A DNA stretch of 64,000 nucleotides from Kribbella pratensis (GCF_004365355.1 NZ_SODP01000005.1:368358-432357); one strand, 5' to 3'; counted from the first letter of the stretch, positions 47,725 through 57,035 are shown. Notes: generated from the sequence alone by a model not told the origin. A program made the numbers and translations.

Positions 47725-49713
47725 TTGACTGACCAAACGCTCCGCTGGGGCATCATCGGCACCGGCAACATCGCTTCCCGGTTCGCCAGCCAGGTGCCGA
47801 CGTCGAAGACCAACGAGGTCGTCGCCGTCGGCAGCCGGTCCCTCGACTCGGCGAACGCCTTCGCCGACAAGTGGGACATCGCCCACCGGCACGGTTCGTA
47901 CGACGACCTGCTCGCCGACGACACCGTCGACGCCGTCTACATCGCCACCCCGCACCCGATGCACGTCGAGTGGGCGATCAAGACCGCCGAGGCCGGCAAG
48001 CACGTGCTGTGCGAGAAGCCGCTCGCGATCAACCGGGCCTGGTCCGAGGCGATGATCGAGGCCGCGGTACGCAACGACGTCTTCCTGATGGAGGCGTACA
48101 TGTACCGGTGCCTGCCGCAGACCAAACTGGTCGCCCAGCTCGTCCGCGACGGCGAGATCGGCACGGTCCACCAGATCCAGGCGACCTTCGCGTTCGCCGC
48201 CGGGTTCCGGCCGGAGTCGCGGATCTTCGCCGACGAGCTGGCCGGCGGCGGCATCCTCGACGTCGGCGGCTACCCGGTCTCGTACTCGCGGCTCATCGCC
48301 GGGATCGCGGCCGGACAGCCGTTCGCCGACCCGGCCGCGGTCAGCGCGGTCGGGCACGTCGGCGAGACCGGCGCCGACGAATGGACGGTCGCGACGCTGT
48401 TCTTCGACGGCGGCATCACCGCGCAGGTCAGCACCGGCGTACGGCTGTCCGACCAGAACCAGGTCCGGATCTACGGCAGCGAGGGGTACCTCGTCGTCGA
48501 AGACCCGTGGTTCGGCGGCGACGGCAAGCCGACCCACGTCACCCTGCACAAGGTGGGGGAGGAGCCGCGGGACATCTCCGCGGAGCCCGCCCTCATCTAC
48601 GCGGCCGAGGCCGAGGCGGTGCAGGCGGCGATCCAGGCCGGCGCGAAGGAGGCGCCGGAGATGAGCTGGGCCGACACGCTCGGCAATCTCACCGTCCAGG
48701 ACCAGTGGCGGGCGGCGATCGGGCAGCAGTACGCGAGCGAGCGGGACGACGCAACGATCCCGACCGCGACCGGCCGTCCGCTCACCCGGCGCGACGACGC
48801 CCCGATGACCTACGGGAAGGTCCCGGGCCTCGACAAGCAGGTGTCCCGGCTCGTCATGGGCGTCGACAACCAGCAGACGCTGCCGCACGCCGCGGTGATC
48901 TTCGACGACTTCGTCGAGCGCGGCGGTACTACGTTCGACACGGCCTACATCTACGGCGGTGGACGCGGCGAGAAGCTGCTCGGGCAGTGGATGAAGTCCC
49001 GCGGCAACCGCGACGAGGTCGTTGTCATCGGCAAGGGTGCGCACACGCCGCACTGCGACCCCGAGTCGATCACCCGCCAGCTGCAGGAGAGCCTCGAACG
49101 GCTGCAGACCGACCACGTCGACCTCTACCTGATGCACCGCGACAACGAGGAGATCCCGGTCTCGGAGTTCGTCGACGTCCTCGACGAGCACTTCAAGGCC
49201 GGCCGGATCAAGGCGTTCGGCGGATCGAACTGGTCCACCGCCCGCTTCGACGAGGCCAACGCGTACGCCGAGGCGAACAGCAAGCAGCCGTTCACGCTGC
49301 TCAGCAACCACCTCAGCCTCGCCCGCGCGTACGACGTACCGTGGGCCGGCTGCCGGCATGTGTCCGACGACGCATCGCAGGCCTGGCTGCGGGAACGGCA
49401 GGTCGCGCTGTTCCCGTGGTCGAGCCAGGCCCGCGGGTTCTTCACCGGACGGGCGAAGCCCGAGGACACCTCGGACCAGGAGCTCGTCCGCTGCTTCTAC
49501 TCCGACGAGAACTTCCGCCGGCTGGACCGCGCGCGGGAGCTGGCGAAGGCCAAGGGAGTCGAGCCGACCGCCATCGCTTTGGCGTGGCTGCTGCACCAGC
49601 CGTATCCTGTATTTCCGCTGATCGGGCCGCGTCACATCAGCGAAACCCGCACCTCGACACCGGGACTTTCGGTGTCGTTGACCGAGGACGAAGTGGCCTA
49701 CCTCACGTCCTGA
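47725..49713 (+). CDS. Fused Gfo/Idh/MocA oxidoreductase-aldo/keto reductase
   Basis: A 662-residue two-enzyme protein. Residues 1-330 form a Gfo/Idh/MocA dehydrogenase with the Rossmann loop GIIGTGNIASRF and catalytic lysine in CEKPLAI. Residues about 360-662 are a complete aldo/keto reductase: catalytic Asp and Tyr in TFDTAYIYGGG, Lys in VVIGKGAHT, His in LYLMHRDN, with NADP-binding C-terminal GPRHISETRTS. Both active sites look intact. The TTG at 47725 lies 31 bp after the permease stop. The last gene of the ABC operon, it may oxidise and re-reduce the imported sugar. Such fusions are uncommon. Confidence 0.9.
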   Translation: MTDQTLRWGIIGTGNIASRFASQVPTSKTNEVVAVGSRSLDSANAFADKWDIAHRHGSYDDLLADDTVDAVYIATPHPMHVEWAIKTAEAGKHVLCEKPLAINRAWSEAMIEAAVRNDVFLMEAYMYRCLPQTKLVAQLVRDGEIGTVHQIQATFAFAAGFRPESRIFADELAGGGILDVGGYPVSYSRLIAGIAAGQPFADPAAVSAVGHVGETGADEWTVATLFFDGGITAQVSTGVRLSDQNQVRIYGSEGYLVVEDPWFGGDGKPTHVTLHKVGEEPRDISAEPALIYAAEAEAVQAAIQAGAKEAPEMSWADTLGNLTVQDQWRAAIGQQYASERDDATIPTATGRPLTRRDDAPMTYGKVPGLDKQVSRLVMGVDNQQTLPHAAVIFDDFVERGGTTFDTAYIYGGGRGEKLLGQWMKSRGNRDEVVVIGKGAHTPHCDPESITRQLQESLERLQTDHVDLYLMHRDNEEIPVSEFVDVLDEHFKAGRIKAFGGSNWSTARFDEANAYAEANSKQPFTLLSNHLSLARAYDVPWAGCRHVSDDASQAWLRERQVALFPWSSQARGFFTGRAKPEDTSDQELVRCFYSDENFRRLDRARELAKAKGVEPTAIALAWLLHQPYPVFPLIGPRHISETRTSTPGLSVSLTEDEVAYLTS

Positions 49714-49731
49714 AACCGAGTCGGAGCCGAA

Positions 49732-49760
49732 TTGGTGGCTCGCTGACACCCATGTAACAT
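49732..49760 (+). promoter_or_regulatory. Probable rpmB promoter
   Basis: TTGGTG (49732-49737) and TAACAT (49755-49760) are 17 bp apart, close to the sigma70-like consensus, and lie 37 bases before the rpmB start. The ribosome-binding site is ACGGAGAATC. Confidence 0.6.
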
Positions 49761-49796
49761 GGTCTGTCGGTGTCACGACCCTGAACACGGAGAATC

Positions 49797-50018
49797 ATGT
49801 CTAAGAAGTGCGATGTCTGCGGCAAGCAGCCGACGTTCGGCAACAGCGTTGCCCGCTTGGGTAAGGGCGCGATGATCCGCCGGGTCAAGGCTCGCACGCC
49901 CCGGCGGTTCAACCCCAACATCCAGCCGGTCCGGGCGCTCATCAAGGGCACCCCGACCAAGCTGAAGGTCTGCACGTCCTGCATCAAGGCCGGCAAGGTC
50001 CAGCGCGTCGTCGGCTGA
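49797..50018 (+). CDS. rpmB: 50S ribosomal protein L28 (zinc type)
   Basis: A 73-residue bL28. The zinc-ribbon form is complete, CDVC near the N-terminus and CTSC near the C-terminus. The centre TPRRFNPNIQPVRAL is diagnostic. It is about 10 residues longer than most bL28 because of a GKGAMIRRVKART insert, a variant seen in some actinobacteria. Start ATG 49797. A strong terminator follows the stop. This is the first backbone gene after the third accessory region. Confidence 0.95.
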   Translation: MSKKCDVCGKQPTFGNSVARLGKGAMIRRVKARTPRRFNPNIQPVRALIKGTPTKLKVCTSCIKAGKVQRVVG

Positions 50019-50052
50019 TCCCCAGCTTTTACTCCGTGTAGGGCCTTTCGAA

Positions 50053-50080
50053 AGGCGCCCGGGACACCTCCCGGGCGCCT
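50053..50080. terminator. rpmB bidirectional terminator
   Basis: An 11-bp perfect stem AGGCGCCCGGG (50053-50063) with CCCGGGCGCCT (50070-50080) and six-base loop lies between rpmB and the convergent methyltransferase gene, whose stop codon touches the right arm. Confidence 0.85.
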
Positions 50081-51083
50081 ATTCGTGTTTGCGCGCAACG
50101 ACGGTGATCTCGTTGCGGTTGTGGTGAAGCTGACGAGCATGCAGTACGTCGTACCGCTCGCGGAGGACGTCGATGCCGCGCCGGGCGCCGTCGAGCGGGT
50201 TCTTGCCGCCACCCTTCAACGTGACGATCGCCAGCCCGCCGCGGCGTAGCTGAGCCGCCGCATCCAGCGTCATCCGGGCGCTCATCAGCTGGTCCATCCG
50301 CATGTCGTTGACCACCACGTCGAAGCGGACCCGGTTCGACGTGAAGAAGCGGCCCGCGGTCGTCGCCTCGTGATGGATCCGCCGATCGCCGCGCAACCGC
50401 GGGTCCAGCGAACCAGGATCCACCGACCACACCTCCTGCCCGTGCTGCCGCAGGATCCGCGTCCAGCCTCCCGGCGAGGCGCCCAGATCGAGCGCCTTCC
50501 CGCCGGCAGGCAGGTCCAGCCCGAAGGTCGCGATCGCCTCCTCGAGCTTGAACTCCGACCGCGACACCCGCTCGTCGCCGCGAGCCAGCCGCATCCGTCC
50601 ACCCGGCCAGTCCGACAAGCTGTCCGCCAGCCGGTTCACGCCGATCAGCAGCTGCTTGCCGACCGCGACGCCGGAGACGACGATTTCCTGCCCGGACCGG
50701 GTGCTCGTCACCCCGCGGGCGGCCAACGCGTCGACGATCAGATGGTGGTACGAGCTCCCGGTGCCGTCGACCCAGGTCTGCACCGCGACCGACTTGGCCG
50801 TGATCTCCTCGAGCAACGTCGTCGCGAGCTCGGGCTCGGTAGGCAGGTCGTCCAACGGGTAGCCGGCGATCTCGCGGGTCAGGTGCCGGACGAACATGAT
50901 GCGGCCTTCGTCACACGCCGCCGCGAACTCCTCGACCGGCACCGCGGTATCCGCCAGCCGGGCCACCTCGGCCCCGAGCCGCTCGAACCGGTGCTCACCC
51001 GGGAACGCCTCCCGAATCTCCCGAACCGCATACCGATAACTGTCGGACGCGAACGAGAACAACACACTCCGGACGCCGCTCAC
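50079..51083 (-). CDS. FtsJ-like SAM-dependent RNA methyltransferase (RlmM-like)
   Basis: A 334-residue protein with a C-terminal Rossmann methyltransferase of the FtsJ/RlmM type: SAM loop KALDLGASPGGWTRIL, the acidic residue after VWSVDPGSL, and the catalytic-tetrad-like aspartate and lysine in VVNDMRMD and IVTLKGGG. The N-terminal 170 residues are divergent and may be a THUMP-like RNA-binding region. The GTG at 51083 begins VSGVRSVLFSFASDS. RNA target uncertain; 23S rRNA is likely by family. Confidence 0.8.
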   Translation of the reverse strand: MSGVRSVLFSFASDSYRYAVREIREAFPGEHRFERLGAEVARLADTAVPVEEFAAACDEGRIMFVRHLTREIAGYPLDDLPTEPELATTLLEEITAKSVAVQTWVDGTGSSYHHLIVDALAARGVTSTRSGQEIVVSGVAVGKQLLIGVNRLADSLSDWPGGRMRLARGDERVSRSEFKLEEAIATFGLDLPAGGKALDLGASPGGWTRILRQHGQEVWSVDPGSLDPRLRGDRRIHHEATTAGRFFTSNRVRFDVVVNDMRMDQLMSARMTLDAAAQLRRGGLAIVTLKGGGKNPLDGARRGIDVLRERYDVLHARQLHHNRNEITVVARKHE

Positions 51084-51210
51084 CCCGGAACCGTACCTAA
51101 CGACAGGCCGTAGTCGACTACGTATACGCCGGTGCACGCGTGGCGAGCGCGCCGTACCTGCCCGGACGGGCACCACCACCTGTCGTTCCGTACGCGTTAG
51201 CCTTCCGGGC

Positions 51211-52833
51211 GTGGAGGAATTGACGGTCGAGGTGCTGCGGGCCTGGGCCCGGACGGCGCTGGCGGAGCTAGCGCGGGCCCGGACCGAGATCGACGAGCTG
51301 AACGTGTACCCGGTGCCGGACGGCGACACCGGCACCAACCTCTACCTGACCTGGGAAGCCGCCTGCGACGCCCTGCCCAGGGGCGAGCTGACCTTCACCG
51401 AGGCGATCCAGGCCTTCGGCCGCGGCGCCCTGCTCGGCGCCCGCGGCAACTCCGGCGTGATCACCTCCCAGCTGATCCGCGCCTGCGGGAACCGCCTCAA
51501 CGAGAACCTCCCGCGCGACCGTGGTGAAGGCACCGACGGCGTACTCGCGGACCCCCGGATGAGCGAGGCCGCCGCCTTCGCCGACGCGCTCACGTACGCC
51601 GCCGACGCCGCGTACGGCGCGGTCGCGCAACCCGTCGAAGGCACGATGCTCACCGTCGCACGAGCCGCCGCCACCGGCGCGATGACCGCAGCCAACGACG
51701 GCAAGGCCCTCGCCGACGTCTGCCTCGCAGCCGTCGCGTCCGCCCGGCAGGCGCTGACGAAGACGACCGAGCAGCTGGATGTACTCCGGCGCGCAGGCGT
51801 CGTCGACGCCGGGGGAGCCGGTCTGGTGGTGATCCTCGGCGCGATGGAGTCGGTGCTGACGGGCCGGCAGGTGCGCGTCGACGTACCGGCAAGGGTCGAA
51901 CCGCAGGGCGAGAGCGCCGAGAGCCAGGACGGGCCGGCGTACGAGGTGATGTATCTGCTCGACGCGCCCGACGACAAGGTCGGCGACTTCCGGCAGAGCC
52001 TGGCCGTGCTCGGCGACTCGGTCGTCGTGGTCGGCGGCGACGGGCTCTGGAACGTGCACGTCCACACCGACAACGTCGGCGCCGCGATCGAGCACGGCAT
52101 CGACATCGGCCGCCCGCACCGCATCCGGGTCACCCACTTCGCCGACCAGAACCACCACCACGAGCCCGCCCCGGGCCGCGCCGTGATCGCCGTCGTCGCC
52201 GGAGACGGACTGGCCGAGCTGTACGCCGAGGCGGGCGCCCGGGTCATCCGCGGCGCCCCAGGCAGGCGATGCTCGACCGGCGAACTGCTGCAGGCGATCG
52301 AGCAGTCCCAGGCGCCCGAGATCGTGATCCTGCCCAACGACCAGGACTCGATCGCGGTCGCCGAGGCCGCCGCCACCGCCGCCCGCCAGGACGGCATCCG
52401 GGTCGCGGTGATCCCGACCCGCGCGCAGGTCCAGGGCCTGGCCGCGATCGCGGTCCACGACCCGCAGCGCAGCTTCGACGACGACGTCGTACACCTGTCG
52501 GCAGCCGCAGGGCAGACCCGCCACGGCGCGGTGACCATCGCGATCAAGGACGCCTGGACGATGGCCGGCCGGTGCAGGATCGGCGATGCGCTCGGCGTGG
52601 TCGACGGAGACTTCGCGCTGATCACCGAGGATCTGGAGACGGCCGCGGTCGGTGTCGTCGACCGGCTGCTCGGCGGCGGCGGCGAGCTACTGACGATCGT
52701 CACCGGCCGAGACGCCGACCCGGCGCTGGCCGAGGCGGTGGAGCGGCACGTGCGCCGGCACCGCAAAGATGTCGACGTCGTGGTGTACGACGGAGGGCAG
52801 GACAGGTACCCGTTGCTGATCGGGGTGGAATGA
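51211..52833 (+). CDS. DAK2/DhaL-domain protein (fatty-acid kinase-like)
   Basis: A 540-residue two-domain protein related to FakA/DhaL-type kinases. The N-terminal DhaL domain has the metal-nucleotide motif PVPDGDTGTNLYLT and GNSGVITSQLIR; the middle and C-terminal part (VAGDGLAELYAEAG, LPNDQDSIAVAEAA, LGVVDGDFALI) is the DegV-interacting region. In Firmicutes FakA phosphorylates fatty acids held by FakB; no FakB is encoded nearby. GTG at 51211. The gene precedes recG in most actinobacteria, and here its stop overlaps recG by four bases. Confidence 0.88.
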   Translation: MEELTVEVLRAWARTALAELARARTEIDELNVYPVPDGDTGTNLYLTWEAACDALPRGELTFTEAIQAFGRGALLGARGNSGVITSQLIRACGNRLNENLPRDRGEGTDGVLADPRMSEAAAFADALTYAADAAYGAVAQPVEGTMLTVARAAATGAMTAANDGKALADVCLAAVASARQALTKTTEQLDVLRRAGVVDAGGAGLVVILGAMESVLTGRQVRVDVPARVEPQGESAESQDGPAYEVMYLLDAPDDKVGDFRQSLAVLGDSVVVVGGDGLWNVHVHTDNVGAAIEHGIDIGRPHRIRVTHFADQNHHHEPAPGRAVIAVVAGDGLAELYAEAGARVIRGAPGRRCSTGELLQAIEQSQAPEIVILPNDQDSIAVAEAAATAARQDGIRVAVIPTRAQVQGLAAIAVHDPQRSFDDDVVHLSAAAGQTRHGAVTIAIKDAWTMAGRCRIGDALGVVDGDFALITEDLETAAVGVVDRLLGGGGELLTIVTGRDADPALAEAVERHVRRHRKDVDVVVYDGGQDRYPLLIGVE

Positions 52834-55079
52834 GGACTGACACTGACCGCAAGCTCCGCGACTTCCTCGGGGCGAAGACGGCCAAGACGTTCGCCGAGGT
52901 GCTCGAGATCGAGACCGTCGGCGAGCTGCTGCGCCATTACCCGCGGCGGTACCTGAAGAAGGGCGAGCTGACCCCGTTCGACGAGCTCGAGGTCGGCGAC
53001 CAGGCCACCGTCAACGGGCGGGTCAAGAAGGTCACCGCCCGCGCGCTGGACAGCAAGATCGAGATCCGGCCGGACGAGGTCCACAAGTTCCGCAAACGGC
53101 GGACGATCACCAAGGTCGTCGTCACCGACGGCCGCAACGACCTGGAAGCCGCGTTCTTCAACCAGCCCTGGCTGCTGACCAAGCTGACGCCCGGCACCTC
53201 CGCCCTGTTCTGGGGCGAGGTGTCGATGTTCCGCACCACCATGCAGCTGAAGAATCCGGGCACCGAGATCCTCGACGAGGAGGACCTGACCGAGGCCGAG
53301 ATCGAGCGCCGGGCCCGCCCGTTCCGCCCGCTCTACCCGGCGACCGCGAAGTTGCCCACCGCAACGATCGAGCGGTCGGTGAAGATCGTGCTGGACAGCC
53401 TGGACGAGCGGCTCGACGACCCGATTCCGGACCTGGTCCTGCGCAACGAGAAGCTGCTCGGCCTGCGCGAAGCCCTGCAGAAAGTGCATCTTCCGGACAC
53501 CGAGAAGGACATCGCCGACGCCCAGCAGCGGTTCCGGTTCGAGGAAGCGTTGGTGATGCAAACGATCCTCGCCCAGCGGCGGGCGGTGACGGACGCGCTG
53601 AACGCCGTACCGCGGCCACGCGTCGAGGGCGGTCTGCTCGACGAGTTCGACCAGCGGTTGCCGTTCGAGCTGACCGAGGGACAGGCCGAGGTGGGGGAGG
53701 AGATCTTCGCCGACCTGGCCCGTCCGCACCCGATGCACCGGCTGCTGCAGGGCGAGGTCGGCTCCGGTAAGACCGTGGTCGCGCTGCGGGCGATGCTCTC
53801 CGTGGTCGACAACGGCGGTCAGGCGGCGCTGCTCGCCCCGACCGAAGTGCTGGCCGTCCAGCACCACAAGACGCTGACGAAGATGCTCGGCGACCTGGCG
53901 GAGCAGGGCATGCTCGGCGGCGCGGAGCATGCCACCAAGATCGGTCTGCTGACCGGCTCGCTGAACGCTGCGAACCGCCGTACGGCGATGCTCGATGCCG
54001 CCAGCGGCGCGGCCGGGATCGTGGTCGGGACGCACGCGTTGCTCGAGGACAAGGTCCAGTTCGCGGATCTCGGCCTGGTCGTGGTCGACGAGCAGCACCG
54101 GTTCGGCGTCGAGCAACGGGCCGCGCTGAGTGCGAAGTCCGGCGACAACACCCCGCACGTGCTGGTGATGACGGCGACGCCGATCCCGCGGACCGTGGCG
54201 ATGACGGTCTTCGGCGACCTCGCGGTCTCGACGCTGACCCAGCTGCCGGCCGGGCGGTCGCCGATCCAGTCCTCGGTCGTCCCCGCCAAGGAGAAGCCCG
54301 ACTGGCTGCAGCGCGCCTGGACCCGGGTGCGCGAGGAGGTCGGCAAGGGCCACCAGGTGTACGTCGTGTGCCCGCGGATCGGGGACGAGGTCAAGAACGC
54401 GGGCGACGAGGAAGGCGAGTTCGCGGCCGGCGAGGAAGAAGAGGCCGGCGGCAAGAAGCAGCAGGCGCGGCCGCCGATCTCCGTCATGCAGGTGGCCGAG
54501 GCGCTGGGCGAGATCCTGCACGACCTGCGCGTCGAGATCCTGCACGGGCGGCTGCCCGCGGACGAGAAGGACGCCGTGATGTCGCGGTTCGCGGCCGGCG
54601 ATATCGACGTAGTGATCGCGACGACCGTGATCGAGGTCGGCGTCGACGTGCCGAACGCCTCGACGATGGTGATCATGGACGCCGACCGGTTCGGCATCTC
54701 GCAGCTGCACCAGCTCCGCGGCCGCGTCGGCCGGGGCACGGTGCCTGGGCTGTGCCTGCTCGTCACGGACCTGTGGCCGGGATCGCGTTCGTACGGGCGA
54801 CTCGATGCGGTCGCGTCGACGACCGACGGCTTCGAGCTGTCCAGGATCGACCTGGAGACGCGACGTGAAGGCGACGTGCTGGGCGTGGCGCAGTCCGGGC
54901 GGCGGACCAGCCTGAAGCTGCTCAGCGTGCTGCGGGACGAGGACATCATCCTCGCCGCCCGCCACGTCGCGAACGCGATCGTCTCGATCGACGCCGAGCT
55001 CACCGACCATCCGGTACTGCGGGGCGTCGTCCGGGCCGCCCTGGAATCCGAGACCACCGAGTACCTGGAGAAGACATGA
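52830..55079 (+). CDS. recG: ATP-dependent DNA helicase RecG
   Basis: RecG remodels stalled forks and Holliday junctions. The 749-residue protein has an N-terminal wedge/OB domain (about 1-200), helicase motif I GEVGSGKT (about residue 307), the DEQH box in VVVDEQHRFGVE, motif III TATPIPRT and motif VI QLRGRVGRG. A acidic/Gln insertion EEGEFAAGEEEEAGGKKQQ (about 526-545) between the helicase lobes is unusual for length. ATG at 52830 overlaps the DAK2 stop by four bases; the frame upstream is open but not conserved. Confidence 0.96.
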   Translation: MRTDTDRKLRDFLGAKTAKTFAEVLEIETVGELLRHYPRRYLKKGELTPFDELEVGDQATVNGRVKKVTARALDSKIEIRPDEVHKFRKRRTITKVVVTDGRNDLEAAFFNQPWLLTKLTPGTSALFWGEVSMFRTTMQLKNPGTEILDEEDLTEAEIERRARPFRPLYPATAKLPTATIERSVKIVLDSLDERLDDPIPDLVLRNEKLLGLREALQKVHLPDTEKDIADAQQRFRFEEALVMQTILAQRRAVTDALNAVPRPRVEGGLLDEFDQRLPFELTEGQAEVGEEIFADLARPHPMHRLLQGEVGSGKTVVALRAMLSVVDNGGQAALLAPTEVLAVQHHKTLTKMLGDLAEQGMLGGAEHATKIGLLTGSLNAANRRTAMLDAASGAAGIVVGTHALLEDKVQFADLGLVVVDEQHRFGVEQRAALSAKSGDNTPHVLVMTATPIPRTVAMTVFGDLAVSTLTQLPAGRSPIQSSVVPAKEKPDWLQRAWTRVREEVGKGHQVYVVCPRIGDEVKNAGDEEGEFAAGEEEEAGGKKQQARPPISVMQVAEALGEILHDLRVEILHGRLPADEKDAVMSRFAAGDIDVVIATTVIEVGVDVPNASTMVIMDADRFGISQLHQLRGRVGRGTVPGLCLLVTDLWPGSRSYGRLDAVASTTDGFELSRIDLETRREGDVLGVAQSGRRTSLKLLSVLRDEDIILAARHVANAIVSIDAELTDHPVLRGVVRAALESETTEYLEKT

Positions 55080-55636
55080 GCCGGATCGTCGGGGGAGCGG
55101 CGGGTGGGCGGCGGATCGCCGTGCCGCCCGGGAGCGGGACCAGGCCGACCGCGGACCGGGTGCGGGAGGCGCTGTTCTCGTCGCTCGAGTCGGAGTTCGG
55201 CAGCTTCGACGGGCTGGCCGTGCTGGATCTGTACGCCGGATCCGGCGCGATCGGGCTCGAAGCGCTGTCGCGTGGCGCCGCGAACGTGATGCTGGTCGAG
55301 TCGGACCGGCGGGCCGCCGACGTGATCGCGGCCAACATCAAGGTCGTCGGGCTGCCCGGTGTGAAACTCGTGACACGCCCGGTGGAAAAGATCACCGCGG
55401 GTGAGGTTCCAGCCCAGTTCGACCTGGTGTTCGCCGACCCGCCGTACAAGCTGGAGACCACCGAGTTGCAGGACGTGCTGACCGACCTCGCGACGCGTGG
55501 GTGGCTCGCGGACGACGCGATCGTGGTCGTCGAGCGGGGCAAGCGGGAGCCGTGGGAGTGGCCGGGCGGGTTCGCCGCGCTGCGAGACCGCAAGTACGGC
55601 GAGGCCCGCCTTTGGTACGGTCACCGCCATGGCTAA
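55076..55636 (+). CDS. rsmD: 16S rRNA (guanine966-N2)-methyltransferase
   Basis: RsmD methylates G966 in the small subunit head. The 186-residue SAM enzyme has GAAGGRRIAVPPGSGTRPT, RVREALFSSLE, motif I DLYAGSGAIGLEALSRGA and the catalytic FADPPYKLE (DPPY). ATG at 55076 overlaps the recG stop (ATGA). coaD begins 12 bp after its stop, so recG-rsmD-coaD is one unit. Confidence 0.94.
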   Translation: MSRIVGGAAGGRRIAVPPGSGTRPTADRVREALFSSLESEFGSFDGLAVLDLYAGSGAIGLEALSRGAANVMLVESDRRAADVIAANIKVVGLPGVKLVTRPVEKITAGEVPAQFDLVFADPPYKLETTELQDVLTDLATRGWLADDAIVVVERGKREPWEWPGGFAALRDRKYGEARLWYGHRHG

Positions 55637-55648
55637 GGCTGGCCGAAA

Positions 55649-56116
55649 ATGAAAGCACTGTTTCCTGGTACCTTCGACCCGCCGACGGTCGGGCATCTCG
55701 ACATCGTCACCCGGGCGGCCGCCGCCTTCGACGAGCTGATCGTCGCGACCGGGGTGAACCAGTCGAAGAACCGGCTGTTCGGGCCCCAGGAGCGGATCGA
55801 GATGCTCACCGAGCTGATCGCCCCGTTCCCGAACGTCCGCGTCGGCACCTTCGACGGGCTACTGGTCGACTACTGCCGGGCCGAAGGCGCCGGTGTGATC
55901 GTGAAGGGCCTGCGCTCGGCCGCCGACTACGACTACGAGCTGCAGATGGCACAGCTGAACCGGCGGATGACCGGGGTCGACACGCTGTTCTTCCCGACCG
56001 CCCCGGAGAACGCTTTCATCTCCTCCAGTTGGGTGAAGGAGATCGCCCGGCTCGGCGGCGACGTGAGCACGTTCGTGACCCCGGCTGTTCACTCCCGGTT
56101 ACTGGGCAAGTTCTAG
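55649..56116 (+). CDS. coaD: Phosphopantetheine adenylyltransferase
   Basis: CoaD makes dephospho-CoA from 4'-phosphopantetheine and ATP. The 155-residue nucleotidyltransferase has PGTFDPPTVGHLDIV (the T/HxGH motif), KGLRSAADYDYELQMAQLN, and the ATP loop ISSSWVKEIARLGGDVS. ATG at 55649 lies 12 bp after rsmD. It ends the recG-rsmD-coaD run; a promoter for DUF177-rpmF follows. Confidence 0.96.
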   Translation: MKALFPGTFDPPTVGHLDIVTRAAAAFDELIVATGVNQSKNRLFGPQERIEMLTELIAPFPNVRVGTFDGLLVDYCRAEGAGVIVKGLRSAADYDYELQMAQLNRRMTGVDTLFFPTAPENAFISSSWVKEIARLGGDVSTFVTPAVHSRLLGKF

Positions 56117-56128
56117 GCTCACCCCGAA

Positions 56129-56158
56129 TTGGGCCTGCGGCCGGGGAGTTGGTAATGT
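56129..56158 (+). promoter_or_regulatory. Probable promoter for the DUF177-rpmF-rnc run
   Basis: TTGGGC (56129-56134) and TAATGT (56153-56158) are separated by 18 bp in the coaD-DUF177 gap, about 65 bases before the DUF177 start. Confidence 0.5.
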
Positions 56159-56224
56159 AGAGCACCGGTCTCGACGAGACCGAGTTCTTGCCTGCCCACG
56201 CCTGAAAGGTTTGCTCTGAGCGTC

Positions 56225-56767
56225 TTGGACCCGCGGTCCCCACTCGTGATCGACACGCACGAGCTGACACGCCGCGCCGGGTCCCAACGCGAAGTCACTT
56301 TCACGGCGCCGGCGCCGGCAGATCTCGGAATCGACGTGATCGGCGTCCCCGAAGGCGATCCGATCCAGTTCGATCTACGGCTGGAATCGGTGGTCGAAGG
56401 GGTGCTCGTCACCGGTACGGCCAGCGGCCGTCTGGTCGGGGAGTGCGCGCGGTGCCTGGTCGATATCGAGGACGAGTTCCTCGCTGACGTCCAGGAGCTG
56501 TACGTCTACCCGGAGAGCGAAGCCGAGCCGGACGAGGCCAGCCGGATGGAGGGCGATCTGATCGACCTCGAGCCGGTGCTGAGGGACCAGGTGGTGCTCG
56601 CACTACCGTTCCAGCCGCTGTGTACGGACGACTGTCCGGGTCTGTGCCCCGAGTGCGGGGCACGCCTGGCGGACGAGCCCGGCCACAAGCACGAGGACGG
56701 TGTCGACCCGCGCTGGGCCGCCCTCGGCGGTCTGCTCCAGACCGACGAACCACCGCAGCACAACTGA
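56225..56767 (+). CDS. YceD/DUF177-family protein
   Basis: A 180-residue DUF177 (YceD) protein, conserved next to rpmF in nearly all bacteria and linked to 23S rRNA processing. It contains a zinc-ribbon-like core: CARC in the middle and CTDDCPGLCPECG near the end, followed by HKHEDGVDPRWAALGGLL. The TTG at 56225 gives LDPRSPLVIDTHELTRR; a GTG at 56246 is an alternative. It is co-transcribed with rpmF, 62 bp downstream. Confidence 0.9.
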   Translation: MDPRSPLVIDTHELTRRAGSQREVTFTAPAPADLGIDVIGVPEGDPIQFDLRLESVVEGVLVTGTASGRLVGECARCLVDIEDEFLADVQELYVYPESEAEPDEASRMEGDLIDLEPVLRDQVVLALPFQPLCTDDCPGLCPECGARLADEPGHKHEDGVDPRWAALGGLLQTDEPPQHN

Positions 56768-56829
56768 ACACCAACGTCAGCTAGCCGGCCGGGTCCACCA
56801 GCCCCCGGCCGAACCGAGGAGTCATAACC

Positions 56830-57021
56830 GTGGCCGTTCCGAAGCGGAAGATGTCGCGCAGCAACACCCGTAGCCGCCGGGCCCAGTGGAAGACCACTGC
56901 CCCGTCGCTGGTGACCTGCGTGAACCCCGCCTGCCGCGCGAAGCACCTGCAGCACACCGTTTGCCCCAACTGCGGCCAGTACGGCGCCAAGGGCGAGCGT
57001 CGCCAGGTCGTCGAGAGCTAA
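56830..57021 (+). CDS. rpmF: 50S ribosomal protein L32 (zinc type)
   Basis: A 63-residue bL32 with the universal N-terminus MAVPKRKMSRSNTRSRR. The zinc ribbon is CVNPAC then CPNC; the first pair is spaced CX4C, a form found in Nocardioidaceae-like bacteria. GTG at 56830 follows GAGGAGTCATAACC. rnc starts 14 bp after the stop. Confidence 0.96.
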   Translation: MAVPKRKMSRSNTRSRRAQWKTTAPSLVTCVNPACRAKHLQHTVCPNCGQYGAKGERRQVVES

Positions 57022-57035
57022 ACGGCACCAACCCA

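Noticed and set aside
46882..49788. A 968-codon minus-strand frame opposite the permease and fusion oxidoreductase
   Set aside because: It is the shadow of conserved coding on the plus strand; composition is Asp/Val/Arg-rich and it has no domain.
51342..55010. A very long open frame on the minus strand opposite the DAK2 and recG genes
   Set aside because: It is a mirror of GC-rich codons. The plus strand holds well-known RecG motifs, while the minus frame gives arginine/valine-rich text with no family.
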